Translations under genes and position numbers: made by a program
Assembly: GCF_002863585.1 (NCBI RefSeq)
Contig: NZ_PGUY01000035.1
Coordinates: 1-33,943 of the forward strand
DNA: 33,943 nucleotides
Reading direction: 5' to 3'
Source: Peribacillus deserti
GTDB taxonomy: Bacteria > Bacillota > Bacilli > Bacillales > DSM-1321
Notes under the pieces: model-generated
What the model saw: the letters and a program-made list of their open reading frames with translations, nothing else
Told to the model about the DNA's origin: nothing
Database searches by the model: none
Shown: positions 7,783 through 14,900 of the stretch, in pieces
How positions within the stretch are numbered: the first letter of the stretch is position 1
Layout of the letters: each line of letters begins with the position of its first letter

Positions 7783-9294
7783 ATGGATAATCGTCCTCAA
7801 TGGGGCACAAGGGCCGGCTTCATTATGGCTGCTGTCGGATCGGCTATTGGTTTGGGTAATATTTGGCGTTTTCCAGCTGTAGCATATGAAAATGGAGGAG
7901 GAGCTTTTTTTCTTCCCTATCTATTTGCTCTGTTAACTGCTGGTATTCCATTATTAATTATGGAATTTACTCTCGGGCATAAATACAGGGGCTCATCACC
8001 TCTTTCATTTGCCCGTTTTAGAAAAAATTCTGAGTGGCTTGGCTGGTGGCAGGTAGCAATTTCCTTTGTTATTGCAACTTACTATGCTGCCATCATTGCT
8101 TGGTCTTTGTCATTTGCTGTATTTTCATTCAAACAGTCTTGGGGATCTGACCCTGAAGGCTTTTTCTTCGGAAAATACTTAAAGCTCGCTGAGACACCTG
8201 GGGATATTGGTGGAATTGTTCCTGGAGTTCTCATTCCCATTATTCTTGTATGGATTGTGACCTTGGGAATCTTAATAAAAGGTATTAAAAAAGGTATTGA
8301 GATTGCAAACAAAATCATGATCCCGACTCTAGTTGTGCTATTTTTAATCATCGTAGTAAGAGCATTGACACTTGATGGTGCTGCTGCAGGCTTGGATGCT
8401 TTCTTTAAACCTGATTGGTCCGAGATCGCGAATCCGAAGGTTTGGGTCGCGGCTTATGGACAAATCTTCTTTAGTTTGTCGATTGGGTTCGCCATCATGG
8501 TAACCTATTCAAGTTACCTTCCAAAGAAAACGGATATTTCTAATAATGCTTTTATAACCGGCTTTGCAAATTCCGGGTTTGAGTTACTAGCTGGTATTGG
8601 AGTGTTTGCTGCATTGGGCTTTATGGCGGACCAGCAAGGAGTACCTGTAAATGAAGTAGTTGGGAGCGGAGTAGGACTTGCCTTTATTGTGTTCCCTAAG
8701 ATTATAAGTGAATTTCCAGCGTTTAATGGGTTTTTCGGTTTTGCATTTTTTATGTGTCTTACCTTGGCAGGATTAACTTCATTAATTTCAATCGTGGAAA
8801 CGTTTGTCGCAGGAATTCAAGACAAGTTTAATGTATCCCGTAATAAGTCTGTGGCAGTTGGTGGCGGACTGGCTGCATTCATTTCCATCCTTTTTGCAAC
8901 TAAAGGCGGGCTATACTTACTAGATTCTGCAGATTATTTCATTAACCAATTCGGCATTGTTTTAGCAGGATTGGCAGAGGTGATTCTGGTAGGCTGGTTC
9001 GCAAAGGAACTAAAAACTTTGCAAAATCATGCCAACAGTATGTCAGATATCATAATCGGTTCCTGGTGGAGAATCTGTCTTGGAATCATTACGCCAATTA
9101 TTCTGGGATATATGACAATCCAAAACTTTATCACTAACTTTAAAACAAATTATGGGGATTACCCAACAGCGTTTATCGTGTACTCGGGCTGGGCAGTTGC
9201 TTTTGCTGCACTAATCGCAGGATTCATTTTAATGAAACTGAAGTGGAAAAATAATGACGTTCAAGCGAAGGTAGAGAAGGAGGTCTCAATCTAA
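7783..9294 (+). CDS. NSS-family sodium-dependent transporter (LeuT/MhsT/MetP type)
   Basis: A 503-residue carrier with about 12 membrane segments that imports an amino acid with Na+. The first segment carries the family signature GSAIGLGNIWRFP (residues 19-31), which builds the sodium and substrate sites, followed by NGGGAFF. The ATG follows a strong AAAGGAG region. Its stop codon overlaps the ATG of the 34-residue MetS-type peptide in TAATG, so the two are translationally coupled. That pairing is typical of methionine/alanine NSS importers such as MetPS of corynebacteria. The substrate is therefore probably a neutral amino acid, but this is inference. Confidence 0.92.
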   Translation: MDNRPQWGTRAGFIMAAVGSAIGLGNIWRFPAVAYENGGGAFFLPYLFALLTAGIPLLIMEFTLGHKYRGSSPLSFARFRKNSEWLGWWQVAISFVIATYYAAIIAWSLSFAVFSFKQSWGSDPEGFFFGKYLKLAETPGDIGGIVPGVLIPIILVWIVTLGILIKGIKKGIEIANKIMIPTLVVLFLIIVVRALTLDGAAAGLDAFFKPDWSEIANPKVWVAAYGQIFFSLSIGFAIMVTYSSYLPKKTDISNNAFITGFANSGFELLAGIGVFAALGFMADQQGVPVNEVVGSGVGLAFIVFPKIISEFPAFNGFFGFAFFMCLTLAGLTSLISIVETFVAGIQDKFNVSRNKSVAVGGGLAAFISILFATKGGLYLLDSADYFINQFGIVLAGLAEVILVGWFAKELKTLQNHANSMSDIIIGSWWRICLGIITPIILGYMTIQNFITNFKTNYGDYPTAFIVYSGWAVAFAALIAGFILMKLKWKNNDVQAKVEKEVSI

Positions 9295-9398
9295 TGTCAT
9301 CCAGTGCAATTGTAATGATGGTTATCGGAATTGTCTTGATCTGGGGAGGCCTCGTCGCGAGTATTGCGAATGTAGTTAGTAAATCTAAACAACGGTAA
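9294..9398 (+). CDS. MetS-type small subunit of the NSS transporter
   Basis: A 34-residue single-span peptide (MSSSAIVMMVIGIVLIWGGL, then basic tail KSKQR). It starts in the TAATG overlap with the transporter gene, with AAGGAGG about 10 bases upstream inside the end of that gene. Tiny membrane peptides of this composition directly after NSS genes are the MetS family, whose corynebacterial member is needed for transport by its large subunit. It is easily missed because of its size. A terminator follows at once. Confidence 0.85.
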   Translation: MSSSAIVMMVIGIVLIWGGLVASIANVVSKSKQR

Positions 9399-9406
9399 TT
9401 TAGTAG

Positions 9407-9449
9407 TAGCCTGTAAAGCGGAAATCTTGCTTTACAGGCTATTCTTTTT
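9407..9449 (+). terminator. Terminator of the NSS operon
   Basis: A 13-bp stem TAGCCTGTAAAGC/GCTTTACAGGCTA with a 9-base loop, followed by TTCTTTTT. It lies 8 bp past the MetS stop. Confidence 0.85.
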
Positions 9450-9853
9450 AAAATAAAGGTCATGAACACCATAAATATTTAAAATTGAACTGCGTACAGT
9501 TTTAAATAAACACCAGTTTTCTTCCGTGGCACCAATCGTTCAGTCAAACCCGTTAAGCAATTATTAAAGAGTTAACAATTAACGCACCATTAAATTAGTA
9601 TGGTATCTTATATTAATTCTGGAAGAGTTTCTGAAGGGGTAGACCTAAAATGATAGTAAAGGTTTAGCTTTAGTCTTATCGTTTAATTCTTCTACATTGC
9701 TTCACAAAATAAAAAGACACCCAAGGATCCCTTGATTACTTATACTCCCTTTCTGCTGCCGTAGCTGCCTCTCTAACTATACAAATATATTATCCTTCAG
9801 ATATATCGAGCCTTTCTTGGGTATATCTTTGTCATAGCTTCAAAAATTTTAAC
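9450..9853. other. Gene-free stretch with one REP-like site
   Basis: No gene is visible. TTAACGCACCATTAAATTAG at 9579-9597 is a degraded member of the CTAAC palindrome family. Around 9706-9733 a weak palindrome CAAGGGATCC with a T-run on the minus strand may help terminate the cotJ operon. Confidence 0.4.
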
Positions 9854-10423
9854 CTAAAAAATCTTTTTTTGGTCGTGATCTTCTTTTAATAGCTCTACCG
9901 CTTCCCTGAACCTCAAAGAATGTACAATTTCACGTTCTCTTAAAAATCTTAATGAATCATTAATGTCTGGATCGTCGGATATATCGATCAGCCATTGGTA
10001 GGTAGCACGTGCTTTTTCCTCGGCTGCTATATCTTCATATAAATCTGCAATCGGATCCCCTTTTGCTTGAATGTAGGCGGCAGTCCAAGGTACACCAGCT
10101 GAGTTATGGTAAAAGACTGCACTGTCATGATTAACATAATGTTCACCGATGCCCGCTTCCCTTAGTTGTTCGGGGGTGGCATCTTTGGTTAGTTTAACGA
10201 TCATTGTTGCAATCATCTCTAAATGTGCAAATTCTTCGGTACCAATATCAGTTAACAACCCAACTACTTTATCAGGAATGGAGTACCGCTGATTCAGGTA
10301 TCGAAGTGCTGCTGCTAGTTCTCCATCAGCTCCCCCGTATTGTTCAATCAAATACTTAGCAAGTGTCGGATTGCATTTAGACACTTTAACAGGATATTGC
10401 AGCTTCTTTTCATAGACCCACAT
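9854..10423 (-). CDS. cotJC: Spore coat protein CotJC (manganese-catalase family)
   Basis: A 189-residue ferritin-like, four-helix di-manganese catalase protein of the inner spore coat. Visible metal-ligand motifs are E35 (GADGELAAALRYL), E64-F-A-H67, E135/E136 (IAAEEKARATY) and E165-I-V-H168, so the catalytic centre looks complete. Length matches B. subtilis CotJC. AAAGGAGGG sits 6 bases before the ATG. It is the last gene of cotJABC, which is expressed in the mother cell under SigE in B. subtilis. It probably removes peroxide and is incorporated into the coat together with CotJA. Confidence 0.96.
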   Translation of the reverse strand: MWVYEKKLQYPVKVSKCNPTLAKYLIEQYGGADGELAAALRYLNQRYSIPDKVVGLLTDIGTEEFAHLEMIATMIVKLTKDATPEQLREAGIGEHYVNHDSAVFYHNSAGVPWTAAYIQAKGDPIADLYEDIAAEEKARATYQWLIDISDDPDINDSLRFLREREIVHSLRFREAVELLKEDHDQKKIF

Positions 10424-10435
10424 ATTTACCCTCCT

Positions 10436-10702
10436 TTAAACCTGCCATGGCCACGGGCCAGATCCCCAATCCCAGCGGGGACCAGGATTATTGCTGACAC
10501 CGAATTGCATTAAAGGACCATATTTCCCTTCAAAAACCTGTTTTACTTGCCTTGAATAAGCTGAATACTGGTTAAATTGCTTCAAAGCATTTTCATCATC
10601 AGGATGCGTGTCAAGGTAAAGTGTAAGCTCTACTAAAACGAAATCTACAGCCTGAATCTGTCTCATCAATTGATAATATTCATCATCAATTTGCTTTACC
10701 AA
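10436..10702 (-). CDS. cotJB: Spore coat protein CotJB
   Basis: An 88-residue small coat/assembly protein with the family features [31 protein letters not shown] and the C-terminal [14 protein letters not shown]. The start is TTG at 10702, set by GAGGAAG 7 bases upstream. It begins one base past the cotJA stop, and cotJC follows after 12 bp, so the three genes are one transcript. In B. subtilis the operon products form part of the coat. There is no catalytic motif. Confidence 0.93.
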   Translation of the reverse strand: MVKQIDDEYYQLMRQIQAVDFVLVELTLYLDTHPDDENALKQFNQYSAYSRQVKQVFEGKYGPLMQFGVSNNPGPRWDWGSGPWPWQV

Positions 10703-10703
10703 A

Positions 10704-10943
10704 TTAGGACTTCCTCTCTTTATAGGGATTTTCGTAGTAATCGTATAACGCTTTCCAAAGCGTTCCTTTCATTAATGCTTCATATGGAGGGAATTGTTCA
10801 AGGTTAGGCGGCTGAAAATTGATGTATAAGTTAGGGGGAGTCCGATAATACTTTCTTTTCAATGGCGGACAGGGATCAAAAGTACTGTGAAAGGGTTTAT
10901 ATTGCTTAATTGGTGTAAACTGATTTAGATTAGGATTATACAA
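10704..10943 (-). CDS. cotJA: Spore coat-associated protein CotJA
   Basis: A 79-residue proline- and tyrosine-rich protein with the family core [20 protein letters not shown] and the C-terminus [16 protein letters not shown]. The start chosen is TTG at 10943, just after AAAGGAGGAGC, giving a length close to the B. subtilis protein (about 80 residues). The frame stays open upstream to 11084, but that extra 47-residue part has no site and does not look like CotJA. CotJA is needed for incorporation of CotJC into the spore coat in B. subtilis. Confidence 0.92.
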   Translation of the reverse strand: MYNPNLNQFTPIKQYKPFHSTFDPCPPLKRKYYRTPPNLYINFQPPNLEQFPPYEALMKGTLWKALYDYYENPYKERKS

Positions 10944-11259
10944 ATCATATGCTCCTCCTTTCTCAAAATCTGTGCCAGTATCAAAAGATATGCATGATAA
11001 TAAGGATAAATGCTGGATAACTGTACTTCTTGCTCCCTGGCGATAAACCTCACCTTTAATATGGTGTTGGGATCTATTCACCAAACCATCAAAGTCGACA
11101 AAAAAATCTATAATTCAGTATATTATTGTTTTTGAGTTGTACGATCAGCCAATTCCCTTCATTTTAATACACGTCAGCGACTTAATATTTCATTTTTTCA
11201 AAGGTATTTCTTCCTTTTTATTGAATATGTAAAAAAACACATATAAAGGTGGAATATTT

Positions 11260-11643
11260 ATGAATTCAATTTCTTCTCCTATCGCTTGTAAAGTAAATAA
11301 TGTTTTTATCCACGTTAGCAATCTAGAGAAATCAGCTGAATGGTACAGTGACTTACTTGGGGTACCATTTAACAAGCACAATATTGAGTCACCTGTATAC
11401 AACATTCCCATTACTTCTGAGACTGGGCTTACATTGGACGATCACACATTTGATCCAGAGTTTAAACTAAGGGCCTCTGACCATGTTTTATTTAATTTTT
11501 ACGTTAAGGATATTGATGAAGCATATGAATTCGTTAAAAACAAAGGGATTACAATTGTTCGAGAAATAGAGCGTATTGGCGAATTCGCTTATTTCAACTT
11601 TAAAGACCTTGATGGAAATGTATTAATGATATGTAATTGCTAA
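11260..11643 (+). CDS. VOC-family (glyoxalase/bleomycin-resistance fold) protein
   Basis: A 127-residue single VOC module with two beta-alpha-beta-beta-beta halves. The first half opens with NNVFIHVSNLEKSAEWYSDLLG (H18 is a likely metal ligand). The second ends with YFNFKDLDGNVLMI, the usual C-terminal signature. AAAGGTGG lies 7 bases before the ATG. Substrate and reaction cannot be deduced; members include glyoxalases, dioxygenases and drug-binding proteins. This is the intact copy of three: 640-840 is truncated and frameshifted, and 19085-19468 has lost its start codon. It has its own terminator. Confidence 0.88.
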   Translation: MNSISSPIACKVNNVFIHVSNLEKSAEWYSDLLGVPFNKHNIESPVYNIPITSETGLTLDDHTFDPEFKLRASDHVLFNFYVKDIDEAYEFVKNKGITIVREIERIGEFAYFNFKDLDGNVLMICNC

Positions 11644-11649
11644 TAAATT

Positions 11650-11684
11650 AAAGCCATTGTTACTTGACCATGGCTTTTTATCTT
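11650..11684 (+). terminator. Terminator of the intact VOC gene
   Basis: AAAGCCAT and ATGGCTTT form the stem, followed by TTT and ATCTTTT. A homologous, stronger hairpin follows the start-less copy at 19476-19505. Confidence 0.75.
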
Positions 11685-11733
11685 TTGCACATAAAATGTC
11701 TACTGGCGAAATAAAAATCTTCAAGTCTTAACC

Positions 11734-11772
11734 GAAGAAAGGACTGCCTAGCACCCGTTCCTTCTTCAACTA
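11734..11772. repeat. Composite REP-like element, hairpin part, cut by the group II intron
   Basis: GAAGAAAGGA (11734-11743) pairs with TTCCTTCTTC (11758-11767), with a GC-rich middle. In intact relatives (1174-1231, 32193-32250) such a hairpin adjoins the CTAAC palindrome. Here the intron 11773-12456 separates it from CTGTTAGTTAAGTA at 12457. Confidence 0.6.
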
Positions 11773-11829
11773 GTCGAGTAGAAGGGAGCCTTTCTACCTT
11801 GCGGTAAATTGGACTCCCCCCCCCTCACA

Positions 11830-11862
11830 GAACCGTGCTTGCACTATTAATGCACACGGCTC
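11830..11862 (-). ncRNA. Group II intron domain V
   Basis: The 33-base hairpin starts GAGCCGTG and ends CACGGTTC on the minus strand. AGC at positions 2-4 is the catalytic triad. A TGCA/TGCA upper helix, 7-base loop and AG bulge complete it. It is one base shorter than the common 34-base form. Confidence 0.8.
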
Positions 11863-11869
11863 CTCCTAG

Positions 11870-11947
11870 TTACCATTCACAAAATGTAGCTAATCTCTTA
11901 GATTCAGATTTTGCTAATTCTGCTATCCTTAGTAGTTTTGTCTCCAT
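11870..11947 (-). pseudogene. Vestige of the intron-encoded reverse transcriptase/maturase
   Basis: A 25-codon frame beginning METKLLRIAELAKSESK, then a stop. This matches the usual N-terminus of bacterial group II intron proteins (METKL-RIA). The rest of the protein, more than 400 codons, is gone, and domain V begins only 7 bp after the stop. The deletion therefore removed nearly all of the domain IV ORF but kept the ribozyme. Confidence 0.75.
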
Positions 11948-12456
11948 TCATCCCTACCTCTGAGTGTAGTAAATGTTTCCCTAGTAAGGGCGATAACTGG
12001 TAGCTAGCCTTTCCTCCATCGGCATTACCCAACTTCATTGGTACTACGCTGCTATCCGACTCCCTACACAGCATTTGGTTTCCTTGCTTTTTATCGGTTG
12101 TACACCATACTCTTCTAACAAGAAAAGGCCGGTAGGGTCTCCCGAGTTACCTTATCATATCGATGTGTAACGTGCCAAGGTCTCTGACTCCAGAGAGGTT
12201 TTATCCATCTTGCCCTTAACGAAGGATAAAATGTAGCTTTCTGCAGTGCGCAAGGCATCAGCCCTCTCGATTTACTAACATTATGGAGCTCAATCCCTTC
12301 AACCATTTGGCTTTCGGCCCGCCACCTAACTGTCTACGCTTAAAGACTAAAGTTACCTTTAGCCCTCCAAGACTCGCTACGAGCGAATGGCTAGTTCTTA
12401 CTCGACGGGAATCCCACCCGCTATATGATACGACCTAGGCTCGGCCGCACACGCAC

Positions 12457-12480
12457 CTGTTAGTTAAGTATAATTTTCCA
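12457..12480. repeat. Composite REP-like element, palindrome part, right of the intron
   Basis: CTGTTAGTTAAGTATAATTT continues the element broken by the intron. The same TTAAGTA tail follows the palindrome at 20356 and 28727. Confidence 0.55.
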
Positions 12481-12509
12481 CATTCTTTGTTTTAATCTTG
12501 TTATAGTTT

Positions 12510-12535
12510 GTTTAGTAATCCGCCATACTGGAATA
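12510..12535 (+). promoter_or_regulatory. Possible SigB promoter of the PPOX-fold gene
   Basis: GTTTAG (12510-12515), a 14-bp gap and GGAATA (12530-12535) loosely fit the GTTT / GGGTAT pattern of SigB. B. subtilis YdaG, a similar protein, is SigB-dependent. The -10 match is imperfect. Confidence 0.35.
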
Positions 12536-12587
12536 AAAGTTGGTGTAAGGGGTACTATACCTCTATAAAAATAAATGAGGTGTGGAA

Positions 12588-13070
12588 ATGTCGATGAAAC
12601 AAGAAGAAATGGAAATATTAAGAGAGTTAATCAAAGACGTAGACACGGCCATGCTGACTACGGTAACGCAAGAAGGGCTTGTTTCTCGTCCTATGAAAAC
12701 ACAAGAAGTAGAGTTTGATGGTGACTTATGGTTTTTTACTAAAAAAGAAACTAATAAATATGAAGAAATTTCACATGATCAAGAGGTTAATGTGGCTTAT
12801 GCAGGTAAATCCTATGTTTCCGTCCGAGGAAGAGCGGAAATAGTTAAGGATTTAGGTAAGAAAAAGGAATTGTGGAGCAAAGCATATGAGAAAATTATGC
12901 AAACTTCTTATGATGATCCTAATGTTGTCTTGATAAATGTTAAAGCGGAAGCAGCCGAATATTGGGAAACCGGTAATTTCACCAAGAAAATCGCCTTTCT
13001 ATATAAAAGAATGACAGGACAAAGTTCTAAATCGACAGATGTTAATGAAACAGTTGAATTGAATAATTAA
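12588..13070 (+). CDS. Pyridoxamine 5'-phosphate oxidase-fold general stress protein (YdaG/GSP26 type)
   Basis: A 160-residue split-barrel flavin-binding protein. It has the family features TAMLTTVTQEGLVSRPMKTQ (residues about 19-38), DLWFFTKKETNKYEEI, then VNVAYAGKSYVSVRGRAEIV and the late AAEYWETG motif. Such proteins bind FMN or related cofactors; the reaction is unknown. The ATG at 12588 follows GAGGTG by 5 bases; a GTG two codons upstream overlaps that site. It lies between the intron and the intron fragment. A terminator-like hairpin follows. SigB control is plausible from a weak upstream match. Confidence 0.88.
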   Translation: MSMKQEEMEILRELIKDVDTAMLTTVTQEGLVSRPMKTQEVEFDGDLWFFTKKETNKYEEISHDQEVNVAYAGKSYVSVRGRAEIVKDLGKKKELWSKAYEKIMQTSYDDPNVVLINVKAEAAEYWETGNFTKKIAFLYKRMTGQSSKSTDVNETVELNN

Positions 13071-13071
13071 C

Positions 13072-13112
13072 AGCAAAAATGGGTTGTCTGATTAGGGACA
13101 ATCCATTTTGCT
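13072..13112 (+). terminator. Hairpin after the PPOX-fold gene
   Basis: AGCAAAAATGG-TTGTC pairs with GGACAA-CCATTTTGCT over about 16 bp. There is no extended T-run after it, but the U-rich 3' arm may suffice. It starts 2 bp past the stop. Confidence 0.6.
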
Positions 13113-13142
13113 ATGTTGATTATGTTGATTCATTGTAGCTAT

Positions 13143-13302
13143 CTTCAACCAGCTGGCTTTCGGCCCGCTACCTAACTGTCTACGCTTAAAAGCTAAAGTT
13201 ACCTTCAGCCCTCCAAGACTCGCTACGAGCGAATGGCTAGTTCTTACTCGACGGGAATCCCACCCGCTATATGATACGACCTAGGCTCGGCCGCACACGC
13301 AC
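13143..13302 (-). pseudogene. 160-bp 5' fragment of the same group II intron
   Basis: This matches 12297-12456 base for base apart from a few substitutions and without length change. On the minus strand it starts with the same GTGCGTGTGCGGCCG end and then stops abruptly inside domain I. It has no domain V and cannot be catalytic. Its 5' flank (AACAAATGG) again looks like the right half of a CTAAC-type element. Confidence 0.85.
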
Positions 13303-13335
13303 CCATTTGTTAAATAAAATAAGTCGCATAGTGGG

Positions 13336-13488
13336 TCAGTCGGATGTTTTCTGTAACTTCGATGCATCTACTAATATGATATCACCAGTACTGTTACTTG
13401 TTACTCTTTTTATTTCCCAATACCCTGATGTATATTTGTATATAACCTTATAAACCTTTCCGTTATATAGCACTTCTTCTAACTTCAA
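13336..13488 (-). CDS. Small hypothetical protein
   Basis: A 50-residue frame starting at TTG (MKLEEVLYNGKVYKVIYKYT) with GGGTGGG 6 bases upstream. An ATG ten codons earlier has no site. It reads like a compact beta-rich peptide (VYKVIYKYTSGYWEIKR, then DIILVDASKL). I recognise no family. It ends 34 bp from the intron fragment. Length, codon pattern and site make it a fair but unproven gene. Confidence 0.5.
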   Translation of the reverse strand: MKLEEVLYNGKVYKVIYKYTSGYWEIKRVTSNSTGDIILVDASKLQKTSD

Positions 13489-13600
13489 ATATAACCCACC
13501 CTTATTCTCTAATTGCATATTTAAAAATAATGGACAATAATATTACATGATTACTTTCCAATGAAAATATATCAACTTTCGCCAATATAACCCATTTGCA

Positions 13601-13616
13601 CTAACGCACCCTTTAG
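13601..13616. repeat. REP-like element CTAACGCACCCTTTAG
   Basis: Near-perfect member of the palindrome family (consensus CTAACGCACCCGTTAG), with one mismatch in the right arm. Confidence 0.55.
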
Positions 13617-13762
13617 ATAAAGGAGATTATCAACTTATGCTTACCTGAAGCCGGCTCGGCAAGGTTTCCATAATGTCAAAAAGGGATAAAGAATCACAGC
13701 TTTTTTGATTACCCTGTTAATCTGTTAGGTTGTTAGAATTGCCCATTGTTCCAATATTCTTT

Positions 13763-14638
13763 TTAGTTATAATAATATCTTAAAAATCCCAGAATCTTTT
13801 TATTCATTTGTTCTAGCTCATTATTTGAACTAAAATGAGCACCCTTACTTATATTGAACTCAACTACATTTGGTATGATTCTTTTTGCCTGTTCTTTCAA
13901 TCTTTCACCAGGGAAAAAGATGTCTTTTTCTCCCCCTACAATCATGGTAGGTGCTACAAACTCAATTAGTTCGTCTCTCGAAGACAGCTTAGGCATATCC
14001 TGCTCTAGTCTCACGCCTCGAAATATTTCTCCAATGATCTTCTCATCAAGTAACTTCATATTTCCGTTGGACATAATGTCTGTAATTTTTTTTAGCTGTT
14101 TATTTGAGCCGCTTATTTTATAAAACAATAAGGGTTTTAAAATCTTCTTTATCATTTCAATTTTAGATCCCAAAACTAAACCAGCAGGAGCAACTAAGAT
14201 AGCACATTTTATTTTTTCAGGTGCATATGCCGCCAAGCGGAGTAATATCCCTCCACCGTACGAAGGTCCCAAAAAAGCACTGGCACTTATATTATAATGT
14301 TCCGTTAAATCAGTGATCCATAGAGCAAAACTTTCATCTTTCGCCGACAATCTAATTTCATCACTGTATCCAGGATGACCTATGGTATCGGGTGCGTAAA
14401 TTCTATATTCGTGTAATAATGGTTTAAACCAAGCGAGAGTCATAGGGTTTATGCAATTTCCCCCTTGAAGGATAAATAAGGGTTTGCCGTTCTCTGGCCC
14501 GGATATTAACATATGAGTTTTTCCATAACGTGTTTGTACATATTCCTTTTCAATGGGGACCTTTAGTTCATTCAAATACGCATCATAATAATTAAGTATT
14601 CTTTCTTTAGCCTTTTCGTTCTTATAAATTGAGTGCAT
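13763..14638 (-). CDS. Alpha/beta-fold hydrolase
   Basis: A 291-residue cytoplasmic alpha/beta hydrolase. The nucleophile elbow is G124-P-S126-Y-G128 in SAFLGPSYGGGILLRLAAYA. The likely acid is D239 (MIVGGEKDIFFPG) and the histidine is H268 (NISKGAHFSS), so the triad is complete. FILQGG supplies the oxyanion region. The ATG at 14638 lies 12 bases after AGGAGG, a long spacing; an ATG at 14671 lacks any site. The substrate is unknown. A GCCTGTCACC hairpin lies 105 bp upstream. It is downstream of, and co-oriented with, the NhaP-type antiporter. Confidence 0.88.
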   Translation of the reverse strand: MHSIYKNEKAKERILNYYDAYLNELKVPIEKEYVQTRYGKTHMLISGPENGKPLFILQGGNCINPMTLAWFKPLLHEYRIYAPDTIGHPGYSDEIRLSAKDESFALWITDLTEHYNISASAFLGPSYGGGILLRLAAYAPEKIKCAILVAPAGLVLGSKIEMIKKILKPLLFYKISGSNKQLKKITDIMSNGNMKLLDEKIIGEIFRGVRLEQDMPKLSSRDELIEFVAPTMIVGGEKDIFFPGERLKEQAKRIIPNVVEFNISKGAHFSSNNELEQMNKKILGFLRYYYN

Positions 14639-14742
14639 GACGGTGAGCTGCCTCCTATGTATATTGATCATATAAGAAAATTATTAATGGAAAGATTCGA
14701 GAGCTGAGTCTTTAGTTTCAAAATCATCTAGAAAATACGAAA

Positions 14743-14784
14743 AGCCTGTCACCAAGGGACATAAATGTCCCTTGGTGACAGGCT
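14743..14784 (-). terminator. GCCTGTCACC hairpin, copy c
   Basis: AGCCTGTCACCAAGGGACA pairs with TGTCCCTTGGTGACAGGCT, an almost perfect stem, followed on the minus strand by TTTTCG. It lies about 117 bp past the stop of the NhaP-type antiporter and 105 bp before the hydrolase start. Sequence is nearly identical to 5398-5439. Confidence 0.75.
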
Positions 14785-14900
14785 CCTCCAAGATTGTTTC
14801 ATTCTTTTTTGTAAATTATTGTAACATACATTTCATTTTGGCAACACATGTTTTTTTTAACTTGTCCTTTATTTCAAGCCCTCTAGTACAAGAACGCCAT

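Larger units (their letters stand above)
11773..12456 (-). ncRNA. Group II intron without its maturase ORF
   Basis: Read on the minus strand, the element starts with GTGCGTGTGCGGCCG, the usual GTGCG 5' end. It ends after a domain V and domain VI with CTACTCGAC, the usual AY end. Domain V is at 11830-11862: GAGCCGTG and CACGGTTC form the lower stem with the catalytic AGC triad, followed by a 4-bp upper stem and a 2-base bulge. Domain VI follows with GGGAG/CTCCC and a GCAA-capped tip. Where the reverse transcriptase should lie there is only a 25-codon vestige (11870-11947). At 684 bp it is a ribozyme-only form. Splicing would need a maturase supplied from elsewhere. Structure was inferred by reading, not by folding. 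Confidence 0.82.

Noticed and set aside
12115-12306. 63-codon minus-strand frame
   Set aside because: It lies inside the group II intron's structured RNA and has no protein-like features.
13271-13453. 60-codon plus-strand frame
   Set aside because: It crosses from the intron fragment into the gap and is antisense to a better-supported small gene.
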